Below, piece after piece: positions 11,511-23,700 of a stretch of DNA of 64,000 nt; the stretch's first letter is position 1; the number at the start of each line of letters is the position of its first letter. The DNA is from Closterium sp. Naga37s-1 (taxonomy: Eukaryota; Streptophyta; Zygnematophyceae; Desmidiales; Closteriaceae). Position numbers and translations under genes: made by a program. The stretch covers positions 1,003,501 through 1,067,500 of the forward strand of contig CANJKZ010000822.1 in assembly GCA_947471745.1 (NCBI GenBank), written 5' to 3'. The notes under the pieces are model-generated. The model saw only the letters and a program-made list of their open reading frames with translations. It searched no databases and was not told the origin of the DNA.

Positions 11511-12243
11511 GAAGGGATATACTTGACCCTCGACCGTGCGACCGTCTAGATGCGCAACCCGGGTTAGACGCCGGGGGGGTGGATGGAATTGTGACGTGCA
11601 GGCACGTGTTGGCGTCGCGCGAGTAACTATATCCGGTTGGGTGCGCACCGCACACGCATGTGAGCTCTCTAGTTATTGTATAAATGGGACATCTCCGACT
11701 GGTTTTATGATTGGCTGTTCGTATTTGTCACCAAATAGGCTGCTGTACTGATACAGCTGCTACGGAGAAAAGGAGTGATACGGAGAAAGTTTGGGCGTGA
11801 AAAACGGGTGAACTAAGTAAACGTAGGCTGTCAATATGCCTGCCATTTAGTACAACATGGTTTTCAAGTTTACTGAAAGTGAACAGTGCTCCATTGCCCT
11901 CCGACCCTTTACTCGGAATGACTGGTTTTGTCGCTGGCCAATCATGGAACAACGTCGCAAAACCTCCCCTCTGGATCGCGACGGATATCCTCCACTTCGG
12001 GTGGTAACATGGTTTTTTGCGAATTCATATTCAGGAATCTTGAACTTGAAAATTGCCATGTAGAACTCGGGCTTTAACGTGCACAGACCTGTGCATCCTA
12101 AGAGCACACACAATGAGTAGTATGATGACAGGCTGAAGACGCCAGCCTACTCCAGAGACCAGTAGCAGGAGACTAAGGGGACGGACACAGCAGCTATTTC
12201 AAGGTGGCAAAAGTTTGTTCGTATAGTATCCTAAAACCATGGC
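11511..12243. other. Intergenic spacer
   Basis: Ordinary-complexity sequence between the minisatellite block and the stop of OEP21. A CACGTG occurs near 11600. No coding segment was recognised; the right part should be the OEP21 3' UTR. Confidence 0.5.
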
Positions 12244-12768
12244 CTACAAATCATAGGCAATGCTCCAGTGAATGCGCTTACCAGCAGTCTCCCGTAACTC
12301 AGCATTCAAGGTCCAATTGTTCTCACGCAGCTGCAAGTAGGGCTTTCTCGCAACAACGTTGTACCCCAGCTTGACCTTCAGATCTTGATCCTCTGTAAAA
12401 TTGAACACCTTCTGGCTAAGCTCCACTGAAGCCTTCGGCTTCCCAGACTGGGTGTGAGGCTGGTAATTGTACGCGCCCTTGAGATCAAGACACAGAAGGC
12501 CATTATCTGTTAGCTCCCAGGTCTTCTTTCCCTGAATGCTGTAAGTAACTTCTCGCGACTCAACGTCCACTTTAGCACCAACGTCAATGCTTGTCAGAAC
12601 CTCCGGGAAGAATTTCTTCTTGAGCTGAATCAAGCAGCTAGGCTTGCCTGTCTGCGTGTTCAGCTTCGCATGGACCTGAAGCGCGATGTTGCCGTCACTC
12701 ACAAAATTCTCCTTTGCGTGCATGACCAAGCTCCTGTCTTCAGCGTTAAGCCGTAGAGAAGTCTCCAT
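12244..12768 (-). CDS. OEP21: Outer envelope pore protein 21 of the chloroplast (OEP21)
   Basis: OEP21 is an anion-selective beta-barrel channel in the outer chloroplast envelope that passes phosphate, triose phosphate and 3-phosphoglycerate. The single uninterrupted frame codes 174 residues, close to the usual size. It starts METSLR as plant OEP21 does, shows the family's alternating hydrophobic beta strands, and has the conserved ends 'VFNFTEDQDLKVKLGYN' and 'PYLQLRENNWTLNAE' before a terminal YDL. No transit peptide is expected, as outer-envelope barrels lack one. It is divergent from the LCIB-like gene (1.3 kb between starts). Identification is by family memory but the C-terminal signature is strong. 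Confidence 0.92.
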   Translation of the reverse strand: METSLRLNAEDRSLVMHAKENFVSDGNIALQVHAKLNTQTGKPSCLIQLKKKFFPEVLTSIDVGAKVDVESREVTYSIQGKKTWELTDNGLLCLDLKGAYNYQPHTQSGKPKASVELSQKVFNFTEDQDLKVKLGYNVVARKPYLQLRENNWTLNAELRETAGKRIHWSIAYDL

Positions 12769-14070
12769 GATTTAAAGCCGCTGAACCTGGACTGGAGCGC
12801 CTGCGAACGATCCGCAAAAAGAATGCCGGAAAGCCCAGAAGAAAGGCTAGCTATCACTATGATTAAACGCACCAAAATGCTGTATCAAGGAGATGAGAAA
12901 AATGCAGCCCTAGAAAAGGTTGCGACTACCCTGACAATCGCGAAAATATTGTTTAAGAGAAAACTGATTAACAATATGAGATCGAGAAGAACCTAAAGTA
13001 ATCAACAGAAACTCACGGAAATAAGAGAACTTGTTCGAGCGAAGAGCGTCAGCTTCGGCGACTGGTAGATGGCACAACCAGGTACAGCAGCCAATTGCGT
13101 GAGAGGAAGCCCTACGAGGATAAGACCAAAAAGCTGATCAGAACGGCTGGCCCAGCTGGTCTGCATGGGAGATTGACCATCAGGGGTGGGGGGAAGAAGG
13201 TGCTTGCACAGAACGTGCGATGGCAAAATTGTTACAGGCCACACAAATTTCGTGCCTCTGCGGGCGAACTTCTGCTCCGTCGTGAAGTTTCGCCCACACA
13301 CTTCTCCGAGTTTCGCTTGCACGAAGCCGGTCGGAGAGTACGTACCCCCCACCACCTAGGTGAGCAGCTGGAACTCCCCAGGGAGTGAGGGCGGGTCCAG
13401 CTTTGCACATGTACAATAAATTTTCAGCTCAGTTACCACATTTCGGCATGTAACAGAACTACAAACGTACCAGAATCCATTTGACGCGAGACTGTACATA
13501 TATGATGACATTTCGAAAACGTGCCCGGGGACGTGCAGAACACGTCCGAAGGTTCACGTCAAACTCGTTTCGCGTCAAACACGCCAGAAGGTAACACCTT
13601 GTTTCGCTAATTTGTTTTCGCCAATGAATCCCCCCTCTGTCACAGGTGCAAAAAAAATCGCTTTATTGGGTAACCCCTCATTCCAGGTTACTGTACCCCG
13701 CAGCGTTACTGTACCTTGTCAAAAGTCCGAATTGTGCACTCGGAACTGGACAGGAAATGTTTGGAGTTCGCACTGGGGCACAGTCAAGTTTGACTAGTGC
13801 ATTGACGTAAAAATAACGAAAAAAACGGGAGTGTGCAAAGTTGGACCCGCCCTGAGCCGTCTGACAAGACATTTTCCTTGACCCGCAACACTCTCCAAAT
13901 CAAGGCTGCTTCTCGCTTCACACCCGCCCCGCAACCACATCCCATATTTCACATGTTGCTGAGGATGAACTTATGGGTGGAATGACTTGGATGCAGTCGA
14001 GTGATTATTGTCGTCTTGTACTTCACAAATCACGAAACCTAGCTGCTCCATTGCATTACGTCTGGGTGCG
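12769..14070. other. Intergenic region between divergent OEP21 and LCIB-like genes
   Basis: 1.3 kb without a recognisable gene. It should hold both promoters. No clear repeat, RNA gene or regulatory box could be defended. Confidence 0.5.
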
Positions 14071-16209
14071 ATGCTACGAGCTGCCACTCACCGCCAATCA
14101 CTCCACACCCCGCCAGCTCTGCTCTCGCCGAGACAGATTCCAACACACGTCTCCGTTTTAGGAACGGTTCCTGCGATATTACAAAGCCGCAGCTTCTGTC
14201 AGGCCCGCAATGGCGGGACGCAGTCTAGAAACAGCCGGGTTAATTCCTCCCACAGAAACAACAATTCGTTAGATGAAAGACAATGCGGTGACACGTGGAG
14301 CAAGGAGCCCCTGTTCTCGCGGATATCTGTGACACCGCCAGCACCTGTCTCTCCCCCTTCCCTTTCCGGTATTCACCTGATCGTTCCCAGCATCGTCGCC
14401 GCGACTATAGCTGGCGGCGCCACTTTCTCTCTCCTCTCCCTCAACGCGAGCTTGCTCCACGCCCTCTCGTCTCTCATCTCCGTCGCCTGTTATCCCATCG
14501 CCAGCCTGCTTCCATCACCGCCACCCTCGCCGTCGCCAACGACCCCTGAAATCGCTCCGTCCGCCACTCCCACTTCCGAGAATGGATCATTCTTTGCGTA
14601 CACCAAGCAGGTGGGTTCAGTTAGAAGCCAACACATGCAAAACCATCGCGTGCACTGAGACGTCTCAAAACTGCAATGTCCTGTTATACTCACACGCTAA
14701 TCAGGGCACCACAATGCATATGGCATCATATTCAACCCACGTCGATCGCATCTGGCTGTGCTTCTCATCTGATCCACCGTCAGGCTGCACCAGCAGCACT
14801 GGCGACAATGGCGGTGACCTTCCCCAACGCCATGCAGGAGGACACCTTCATCCACGCGCTCGCCCTCGAACTCGCCAACCTCGGCTTTAAGAGGTACACC
14901 CGCACCGTACTCACAAGCTCTCTACTGTCTTTTTCCTGGACTGATCGTGCGACTGGCACAATGTACTGATTTTGTTTGCTGTGTTGTGCAATGCACCCCC
15001 CTCACGCACCTCGCACACGCCAGGGAGAACTGCATAGCGCTCGTGAACACGTGTCGAGACGAAGTTTGCCGGCCAATAGTGAAGCTGATAGACCGCGAGT
15101 TTGGGCTGTCGTTCAACATCGCGGGGCTGGGAGGGCTCGTCAACTGCGGCACCACGGGGTTCAAGGCCGCCATGTCGCACTCGCCGGAGTTTCCTTGTGA
15201 AGTCAATGATGACCAAGTGCGCGAGAGATGTGAGTCACATGAATGCATGATGTTCTACATGCATTCGCTCCAGATGCTTGCTTTCTAGCATGCATTGTAC
15301 TCGGCTACAATGCCTTCCACGTTCCTTGACCATGTAGCCACTCTACTTTACCTTCCTCTGCTCACCTCCCTTGCTCTCCTGCCAGACGTCTTCTTTGGCT
15401 TTCCACACGTGTCGGTGGGCGAGTCAGGGCAGGTGGGGTCGTTGCTGAGACGAGGCCGGGGCAAGCCGTCCAGTGCGTGCGGGGCATTGATCGCCATAAA
15501 AAACGACATATCAAAGGGAGGCCTGGTGGAGGATGACGCTGACGACAAGGAGTATGTGCTGCTCAAAAAGAAGATCGCTGCTCGGGTACGTAAGAGGCAG
15601 TATTGGTGATGTGTCTTTGTTTGGGACAATGCAATGCATTTTGGGCTGAATCCGTTGAATCAACAGGTGACCCTTAATAGACTTGGCTGGATTTCTGTTT
15701 CACACCCGCCCAATCATCCCTGCTTTCTCCGTGGCCTGACACTCCCCACCCCCACCTCCCCACCCCTTCCCTTCCCAGGTGCACTCCTTTGGATCGGATG
15801 GTCCATCGCTGGTGCGAGTGACCAAGGCGGCACTGGCGGCAATCACGGAGGACATTGAGAGGCTGGTGAAGCGCACTGTGAACCCCGAGACTGCAGACTA
15901 TGCGGTCATCACTGGCGTGCAAATACACTCTGGCTATCAGGTATGGTGGTTGCTGTAACTACATGCCATTTCCATCTGTGTTGGTCCCTCTGTTTCAGAC
16001 ATGCCTTCACTATCTTTGTCTGGGTACGCTTTGATGTTGCATGCTTTGATCAGATTCCAGGGGAGCCATTTCAACTGGAGCGCACGTGTGACTACATTGC
16101 ACCGAGTGCAATGTATGCTGTGGTTCGTGGAACGAAGCATGTTTTGCATTGCGAAGTGGACCAAATCAGAGACATCACGTCATTACCAGCAAGACACATG
16201 ATTGATTAG
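14071..16209 (+). CDS. LCIB/LCIC-family theta-type carbonic anhydrase, organelle-targeted
   Basis: LCIB-type proteins interconvert CO2 and bicarbonate or recapture leaked CO2 in the algal CO2-concentrating mechanism. Exons 14071..14610, 14784..14893, 15024..15229, 15386..15585, 15779..15940 and 16054..16209 join in frame to 457 residues. The first ~180 residues are Ser/Pro/Arg-rich with a hydrophobic stretch near 115-150 and no conserved motif, consistent with a transit peptide. The core starts at 'TFPNAMQEDTFIHAL' and contains 'LVNTCRDEVCRP' (Cys ~227 with the Asp-Arg pair), 'FNIAGLGGLVNCGTTGFKAA', 'FFGFPHVSV' (His ~293) and 'KPSSACGALIAI' (Cys ~317): the Cys/His/Cys zinc ligands of the family are all present. 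An in-frame ATG at 14008 is an alternative start. It converges with the AN1 gene, 110 bp away. Confidence 0.93.
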
Positions 16210-16319
16210 ACAAAATAGGTACGAGACAGTAAAATCATGTTTGAATAAGCCCTATTGTTGGTAATTTGTTCTAGTACAAAGTGTAGCCTTCAGGCTGTTA
16301 TCAACCGTCTAAGTAAATA

Positions 16320-17251
16320 TCAATGGGCCTTCACGCTTGGTGAGACGCCGAGTCCCGCATTCGCGCTATCCGAGGATGAACCAGAAGAGCTGCTTTGCGC
16401 GCATTCTCCGCCAGTGCGCTTTGCTAGCGCATCCAGAAACCGCTGCCCGGCCCCCCTACCCACAGCGCGTGCGGGCTTCGCGGCGGAGGAGGCAACGAGG
16501 TGCGCGCAGTGATGGTCGGAGGCGAGGCGGTGCTGCAGGCAGTGGTCCTCCGCGCACGACCTGATCGGGTGGTGGCGACGGGAGAGCAAAAACAGGGATT
16601 AATTGCTGGGGGGCATGGATGGGAGCACGATGGCGAGCGTTGCAAAGAGAGATCGCACTCTTAACAAAAGCAAGAGGCCAAGATCAAGTGCCTACATGCA
16701 CTTTGCGCGATTAGAAGTGGTCAGTCGTTGCCGGCAGCCCCGCACCGGACACTTGGTCCTCCGCCCCGCCGATGCCGCCTGGCAGTCGCTGCTCCCCGCG
16801 TGAAGCGCGAGGGCTCTCTCGGCGTCTTCGAATCGCGACGTTCTGAAGCTAGAGGAGCATTTGGGGCAGACGGCAACGGTAACGTCCTTGACGTGGACGT
16901 CGGGACACTCGTGCGCGCCGTACGACCGGTGGTCCAGACAAAAGGGCTGCGGGATACGGGGGGATGGGCGGAACGGCATCGGGGAGATTAGTGGAAGGCG
17001 ATCGCGTAAGAGAGCGTGCAGAACGGCTACGCGGGAGAGCAGTAGAGCAATTCGAAGAATTGATTTGACACGTAATTGGCGCGTTTCAGGCGGCCGTGGA
17101 TGGCTCTGTGTCGCTGCAAGTAGCTACCGACCTGATGGCACGCATCGCATTTGAACGGGAGGAAGTCGAGCAGCTGACACGAGGACAGCGAACAATGGCG
17201 CCCGAGGCTCGGAAACGCCTCAGTCCCTCCAGCAGAGCTCTCAAGTGGCAT
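16320..17251 (-). CDS. AN1 zinc-finger stress-associated protein (SAP11/SAP13-like, two AN1 fingers)
   Basis: Exons on the - strand are 17251..17132, 16946..16696 and 16560..16320; they join in frame to 203 residues. The first AN1 finger spans exons 1-2: HCSLSSCQLLDFLPFKC, then DAC, PFCLDHRSYGAHEC, with every Cys and His ligand in place. After a link containing 'VAVCPKCSSSF' comes 'KCPVRGCRQRL' and the second finger, whose C-MS-C-AEDH-C-LQ-H-RLASD-H-H-C pattern is created exactly by the exon 2/3 junction. This is the order seen in plant SAP11-type proteins, which act in abiotic stress responses; those also have C-terminal C2H2 fingers, replaced here by a Ser-rich tail without fingers. The three exons are individually short and easily missed by ORF scanning. 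Confidence 0.9.
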
Positions 17252-17759
17252 CTAGTCCGAAAATAGCAGTGGACTGACTGATGGTAAAAAGTAGTGGAAG
17301 CAAGGGCGCTGGAAACGAGGTGACGGATAGATGAAGTAGAAAGAAGGGCCTGCTATTACCAACGCGAATAAGGAAGCTGAAGAGATTAGTGCAGGATTGC
17401 CATGTGAACTCGTATCAGGCTTTTATGCACCAGTTCCCAGCCCCGGCTGGGACTGAGGTGAAGCATGTCGGTGACAGTGACGCTTGTCGCTCGTCACACG
17501 CCACGCCAGCTGCGTTCATGGGGGGGAAGAGTGCTGCGGCCCTGCAGAACATTCCGATGCAGCCCGCACGAAATTGCAGGATGCTTCTCGAAAGCTTTCG
17601 CGAACATGCGAAAATTGCGGTTGACCAGGGTGTTGTAACAGGTAGTGTGGGATTAAAGCAGCACTATTACAGTTCCGTACAATAAATTACTATTACAACA
17701 CAATGCCTATACTATGTATAGCACATAAACAAGCCTCAATATCGCAGGTCGCCTGTCTA
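17252..17759. other. Intergenic spacer
   Basis: 508 bp between the AN1 gene start and the FYVE gene stop. It should hold the AN1 promoter and the FYVE 3' UTR. Nothing else was recognised. Confidence 0.5.
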
Positions 17760-20700
17760 TCAGCGACCGCCACTAGCTGCGGATCGCGGCCTTCCTCTTT
17801 GCTTCCTCATGGCGACATTCTCCACTGCCTCGTGAATGGTTGCAAGCCACAATTGCAGCTGCTTGTTCCGCATAAGGGACAATGGCACACGCACGAAAAT
17901 CACATGCGTCAGAATAAGCTCTGTGCACAACTGCACTGTGCACTGTATCCTGTTAAAAAAACATCACCCCTCCCCCACCCCCATTCCCGACCCCCCAAAG
18001 CAGCACATTCCCCCGGGCCGTGGCAGCACGGGGCGGGTGGGTGCTCACCTTGACGCGGCTGCGAGTGGCACATTCGAGGCGCAGCCCGTACCCCGTGGTG
18101 AGGTGGAACACCAGCCAGTCCTCCGCCTCCTCCCCCGCCTCGCCCCCTGCCTCCAGTGTTCCTGCTGCCGCCACGCTGTCCAGAGGAATGCTCACCTCAG
18201 GGTCCAGGTCTGGGGGGTGGGGGTAGGGGAGAATGAGGAAGGGGGTGGGGAGGGAGGAGAGCGGAAAGGGCGGGAAAGGAAGGAATAGAGCGAAAGAGAG
18301 AGAAAGGGAGGGGGAGGAAATCAAGTTTCAGAGGCGGTGTTGGGCAGAAGCATAGGGAATCCCATGTAGGACCTGGTGTGTGTCAGCGCGTGGAGAGGTG
18401 ACAGAGTGGCGCACCTGAGGCCTGGCGGTAGCAGGAGACCTCGTTGGCGGAGAGAGCAACGAAGCGCGGCAGCCACTCATCCTCCGCTTCAGGGTCGTCC
18501 ACTGGCAGGGGCCCCTCGCCCCCCATGGGCGCCCACCGCTGCTCAAGGCAGGGGGAGTGGGGAGCGGGGAGCGGGATGATGGGGAGAGGTGCACGGTCGC
18601 TTGGAGTTTTGATGGACCTTAGAACCTGAGAGTTGGGGACATTGTGTATATCAGGGTTGCAGGCATGGGTGGTTGCACTCCCATGCACTCGTTCACTTGC
18701 ATGCATTCACAAAGCAGCCGGCAGGTAAGGTGTCCCACACATGCATACCTGGCGTGTGTGAAGGTACTCGACAAGCAGCGATCGCTTGAGCATGGCGTCC
18801 AGATGTGACAGCCTGGTGTGCGCCGTGCCGTGCAGCGGTGAAACAGGGATGGGAGAGAGGGAAGAAGAGAGAGGGTAGAATGAGACATGTGGTGCAGATG
18901 CGTATGTTGAAATGGTGATATATCACTGTTGAAGCAGAAGCAGGGAGAAGGAGGGGAGAGGCCCAGCAAAGCACATGCACTGTCACATGCACCCTCACAA
19001 GCAGTCACATGCAAGGTCACAGAGTGTCAAACATGTTCCTGGCAGGCAGAGCAGGCAGAGCAGGCATTCCAGCAGGCACACACACAGCACTCACTTGGCT
19101 TTGGCTGTCTGCTCTCTCTCCTCCGCTGCTGCCACCTCGTCCCTCACCTCCACCGCCTGCCACAGCACCACGGCAGAGCACGGCACACGCAGCATGCAAT
19201 CACAGCACACAATAAAAACAGGAGAAAATAGAGTTAGCCCTATTACATATTCCCTACCCCCCCTCCCCTCTCCCACCCCCACCTCCCCCTTTTGCCGTCC
19301 ATTGTGTGTCATACTACCCACCTCGGCACTGGCGGGGCTGTCCTTGGTAGCGCCACTGCTCCACCCAAACAGCCACCCGCCGCCCCCACCACTGCTTACT
19401 GCCCCTTTCTTCTGCCCCCCCGCACCACCGCTGCCGGCAGCAGCAGTGGCAGGGCGGGCGGGGACGGGGTTGAGTATGCGAGAGTCCGTGGAGTGGGGTG
19501 TGTCTGCTGGAGTTGTGGCTCTGGGGGGAGAGAGAGGGGGAGTGATGGAAGAACGAGGAAGGGGAGACGGGGGGTTCATGAGCTGTGAGTGCCGACATGT
19601 TGGCTACGAGAGGAGGGCTGAGTAGTGTGATGCGAACTGGAGAGGACGGCCAAAATGCAATGCAAAGGTCGTGTGGGTTATGTGAGTTGTGTAGTGCACA
19701 TGTGCGTGTGGCGATTGTGAGAGGGCAGTGGTCATAGTGTAGCAAGTGCCACATGTGAGCACTGGAGCACTGGTGTGCAGCGCAATGCCGCCACACCACG
19801 CACCGCGAGCTGGCAGAAGAGAACCCGTCCAGATGCAGAGCACGGAACTGCCGCGGCGGCACCAGCTTCACCTGCTGCTGCCCTGCCTGTCCAGGCCTGA
19901 GCTGCTGCGAGTCCATCCCAGTGACCCCCACGGCCGTGGCGGGCTGTGCGGCGAGCTCTGCTGCGGGCTGGCCTGCTGCGTGTGCCGCCACGACGCGCCG
20001 GCGCTCCACCTGACTCGCCATCTTCCCCCCACCCACCCGGGCACCCGCGGGGAGTGATGGGCGGAGTGATGGGCGGAGTGATGGGCGGAGTGATGGGCGG
20101 AGTGATGGGCGGAGTGATGGGCGGAGTGATGGGCAGAGCGATGGGCGGGCGAGGGTGACAGGGAATGTGGAGGCGAGGGGGAGGTGCATGTGAGGGGATG
20201 CAAAAGGGCAGGGCGGGAAAAGGCAGAGGGGAGGCGCAGGGTGAGGCACAGGAGGAGGTGCAGCCAGGGAAACACAGGTGCAAGCACAGGGGTGGTTGTG
20301 TTGGGACAGGTCATTGCAGTGGGCACATGGAAGCTGCTGCACGGTATGTGGCATCTGCGAGACACACACATGCACGCATGGCATGTGCGAGACACACACA
20401 TGCACGCATGGCATGTGCGAGGCACACACATGCATGCATGGCATGTGCGAGACACACACATGCACGCATGGCATGTGAGAGAGACACACATGCACGCATG
20501 GCATGTGCGAGCCACACACATGCACGCATGGCATGTGTGCTGTGCTGACCTCGAACGCCACCAGGTCAGCAGGGCGCATGTTGGCCAATGCAGGGTGGCC
20601 ACGTGTCATGCCCACCAGTGTGATCCCCTCCACCCCCGCCTTCTCAAAATCGGCAGCATAGTCTGCTATGGGCCATGCGGGCAGCACAGTGGGGGGTGAT

Positions 20701-23700
20701 ACAGTGCAGCATAGAGGGAAATGAATAAAGGCACAGGAGGACGCAGGGGATAAGAGGAGGCAGCAAGAGGGTGTGGAGGGCAGGCGAGCAGAGCAGGAGA
20801 TGAGAGCACGCACGGGAGGCGGGGGCGGAGCGGAAGGGCACGGAGGAGCGCAGCCAGTGCAGCACGTCGCTGGACGACCACTGCAGCAGCGACGCCGGCG
20901 CCGCCCGCTCAGCCGAGGCAGGCGGTGCAGCCGCTGCCCCGCCACTTGCACCGGGCGCTACCGCCCCAGGGGGATTGGCATCAGAGGGGGTGGACTGGTG
21001 AGCTGCGCTGCTTGCACCGCTCGCTGCAGCAGTGCGGGGCTCTCCGCCCACCCCAGCAGCGCCCATGGAGGCGGCGAGGCTGCGCTTGACCTCGTCCAGC
21101 GCCTCGCCCCTGCTGGGGGAAGTGGCGTCCCCTGGCGATGCAGCAGCTGCGGCACCGGCAGCAGGTTCGGCAGTGGCAGCAGGTTCGGCAGCGGTATCAG
21201 GGGCGGCGGCAGCAGCAGAGGCAGGGACGGCGGTGGGCTCGCCGTCAGTCCAGAGCAGGCGCTGAATCGCCTCCGCTGATACCCCTTTGCCTGCCCCCCC
21301 TGCTGCTGCCTCTGCTGCCTCCTTGTGCCCTGCCTCTCCCTTCCCCCCGCCGCGCTGCTCCACAGCAAGGGCAGCGGGGGCAGGTGGAGCAGCGAGGCCC
21401 ATACGGTGCGAGATAGACGCGAGCAGCGTGAGAGGAGAGGCCGAGGCCAGCAGGGGTGAAACCGCTGGCAGCGTTGAGGCAGCAGGCAGGGGCGAGACAG
21501 CAGGCAGAGGCGAGACTGTTGTGGTGGAGTCTAGAACACTGTAGAGTAGAGCGTGGGGTATGGGGGAATGGGCAGTGGGAAATCGGGAATGGAAGTGGGA
21601 GGGTGGGGAGAGGCAATGGGGTAAGGGACGTTCCAGGTTCGGTGCAAGGGCATGAAAAAGGGTGAAGGCGAGGAAGAAATGGTCATGGCAGGGAGTAAGC
21701 AGCAGGGGCTCTGTGGGGAGCGCCTCACCTCTCGCCCTTCTCCCATGCCGCCAGCAGATCATGCAGGTGCCAGCTGCCACGCTCGAACGTTTGGTCAGCC
21801 AAAAAAATATGTATCTCTCACCTCTCGCCCTTCTCCCACGCGGCCAGCAGGTCGTGCAGCTGCACGCTCTTCACTTGGCCCTTGACGTGCGCCGAGGGGG
21901 ACTCCAGCAGCAGCCCCGCCCCCAGCTCCTCGTATAGCTCCTCCCTCCGCCTCTGCTCCCCCTCCACCCTCTCCCTCTCCTCCCTCTCCCTCTCCTCCCG
22001 CTCTCTCGCCTCCCGTTCTTGCTCCTCCACACTCACCCCGCCAACCTGCCCTCCCCGTAACTGCCCCCCGCCCCCTCTTTCCCCAATGGCTTGCCTCCCC
22101 CCTCCCAACATGCCCACGCCCTCCGAGTCCCAATCCCCTTCCCCCTCCCCCTCCCCCTCCGCCCCCCTGTCCGCAATCACCAGCACATCCGCGCTCTCCC
22201 TGGCCCCCCTGGCGCGCCCAGGCTGCGCCCAGGGGGAAGGGGAGAAGGGCTGGGGGGACATAATCGCAGAGGCGGGCGAGTGGAGTGGGGAAGGTCGTTT
22301 CCAGGAAGGTTCGGATGTGAGAGAGGGGGAAGGTTGCGCGGAGGAGGGGTAGGAGGGAGAGGGGTGGGAGGGGGAGGGCTGAGAGGGGAAGTTCATCTTA
22401 GCCAGCAGGTCAAGAGACAGCCCTATCTTGTTGCCCGGCCCCGCTGTTCCCCCCCGCATGCTCCCACCGCTGCCACCCCTGCTGCCCTCCCCCTGCTGCT
22501 GTTGCTGCTGCTGCTGCTTCTGCCTCGCGTCTGCCCTGGGAGGCAAACCCAGCGGCACTCGACCGCCCATCCCACCTCCCCCTCCCGTTCCCCCCACGCC
22601 CCCCCCACTCCCCGCGAGATCCAAGTGCTGTGGCCCCGCCGCTGCTGCTCTGTCTGCGGCTGCCCATGCGCCTGCTGCAGCGCCCCTGCCCTTGCGCGCG
22701 CCCCTCTCCTCGTCCAGAGACACAGACAGGTGGCGATACCGCTGCAGCACTCGCACCCGGTCGCCTGCCCCCCTGCTGCTCTCACCAGTGCTGGTAGTCA
22801 CGGCGCTGCTGCTGCTGCTCCTGGCAGCACCAGCAAAGGCGGAATAACTGTTGGTAGTACTGCTGCTGATGGTGGCACTGCTGTCTGCACCTCCCTCCAC
22901 GCTCAGCCCACTCACCTGCGCCCTGGTGGCGCGCTCATGCGAGGCAGAGAGAGTGACGCTGCGCTGAAACAAGTCCCCGCTGCCACCACTGCCCCGCAAC
23001 CTGCCCCCCATGCCAACCCCGCCAATACTAATGCTCCCACTCCCACCAGCACCCCCGGTGCTGCTGCCTTGTGTGCTGGCAGCACCGGAAATGGAGTTGA
23101 AGCGGGGGAAGGCGGAGGAAGCAACGCGCCCCCCGCTGGAGTGCGGGCGGTGGTCCTGCAGCACAGCAGCGCGCAGGCGAGGGCGGGCGCCGAATATGTC
23201 CTCCTCTAGGGAGGAAGGCGGGCGCGCGTGGCTCAAACGGTCAGAGAGAGTGGAGGGGCCAGCACTGGAGGGGCGTGGGATGGCTGAGCCGGGGGAGGAA
23301 GGGGGTGGCGCTGAGCTGCTGCTGCTGCCATCGCTGCTGTTGGCGGTGGCGGCAGCAGGGGTGGCAGCGGAGGAGGAAGGGGAGGAGGAGAGGATGGAGT
23401 TGGGGGAGGTTGCTTGCTCCGCAGTCAAGTCTGAGGGGCCTGCCTTAGCAGCTGACGCACGTGTGTGGCTGTCAGCAGGTGCGACAGATGGGGACTCGGC
23501 TCCGACATACCCCTGTGCGCCATCCACACTGCCACCTGCTTCACCGTCGCCCTCGCTGCCTGTGCTCTCCGCATACCCCTCGTCCACTGCACGCTGTGCA
23601 CGTTCCATGCGGACAGGCAAGGGGAGAAGGATGAAGGGATGCACATCCTGAAAAGCTGAGATTCTTTAAGTGGGGTCCCAGGATTAGAGAGCGGGATTGG

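Noticed and set aside
8806-11655. Open frame of 949 residues on the - strand, Pro/Ser/Phe/Leu-rich
   Set aside because: It is an artefact of 15-, 22- and 16-bp purine-rich repeats read on the complementary strand; all neighbouring frames are open too and no domain is present.
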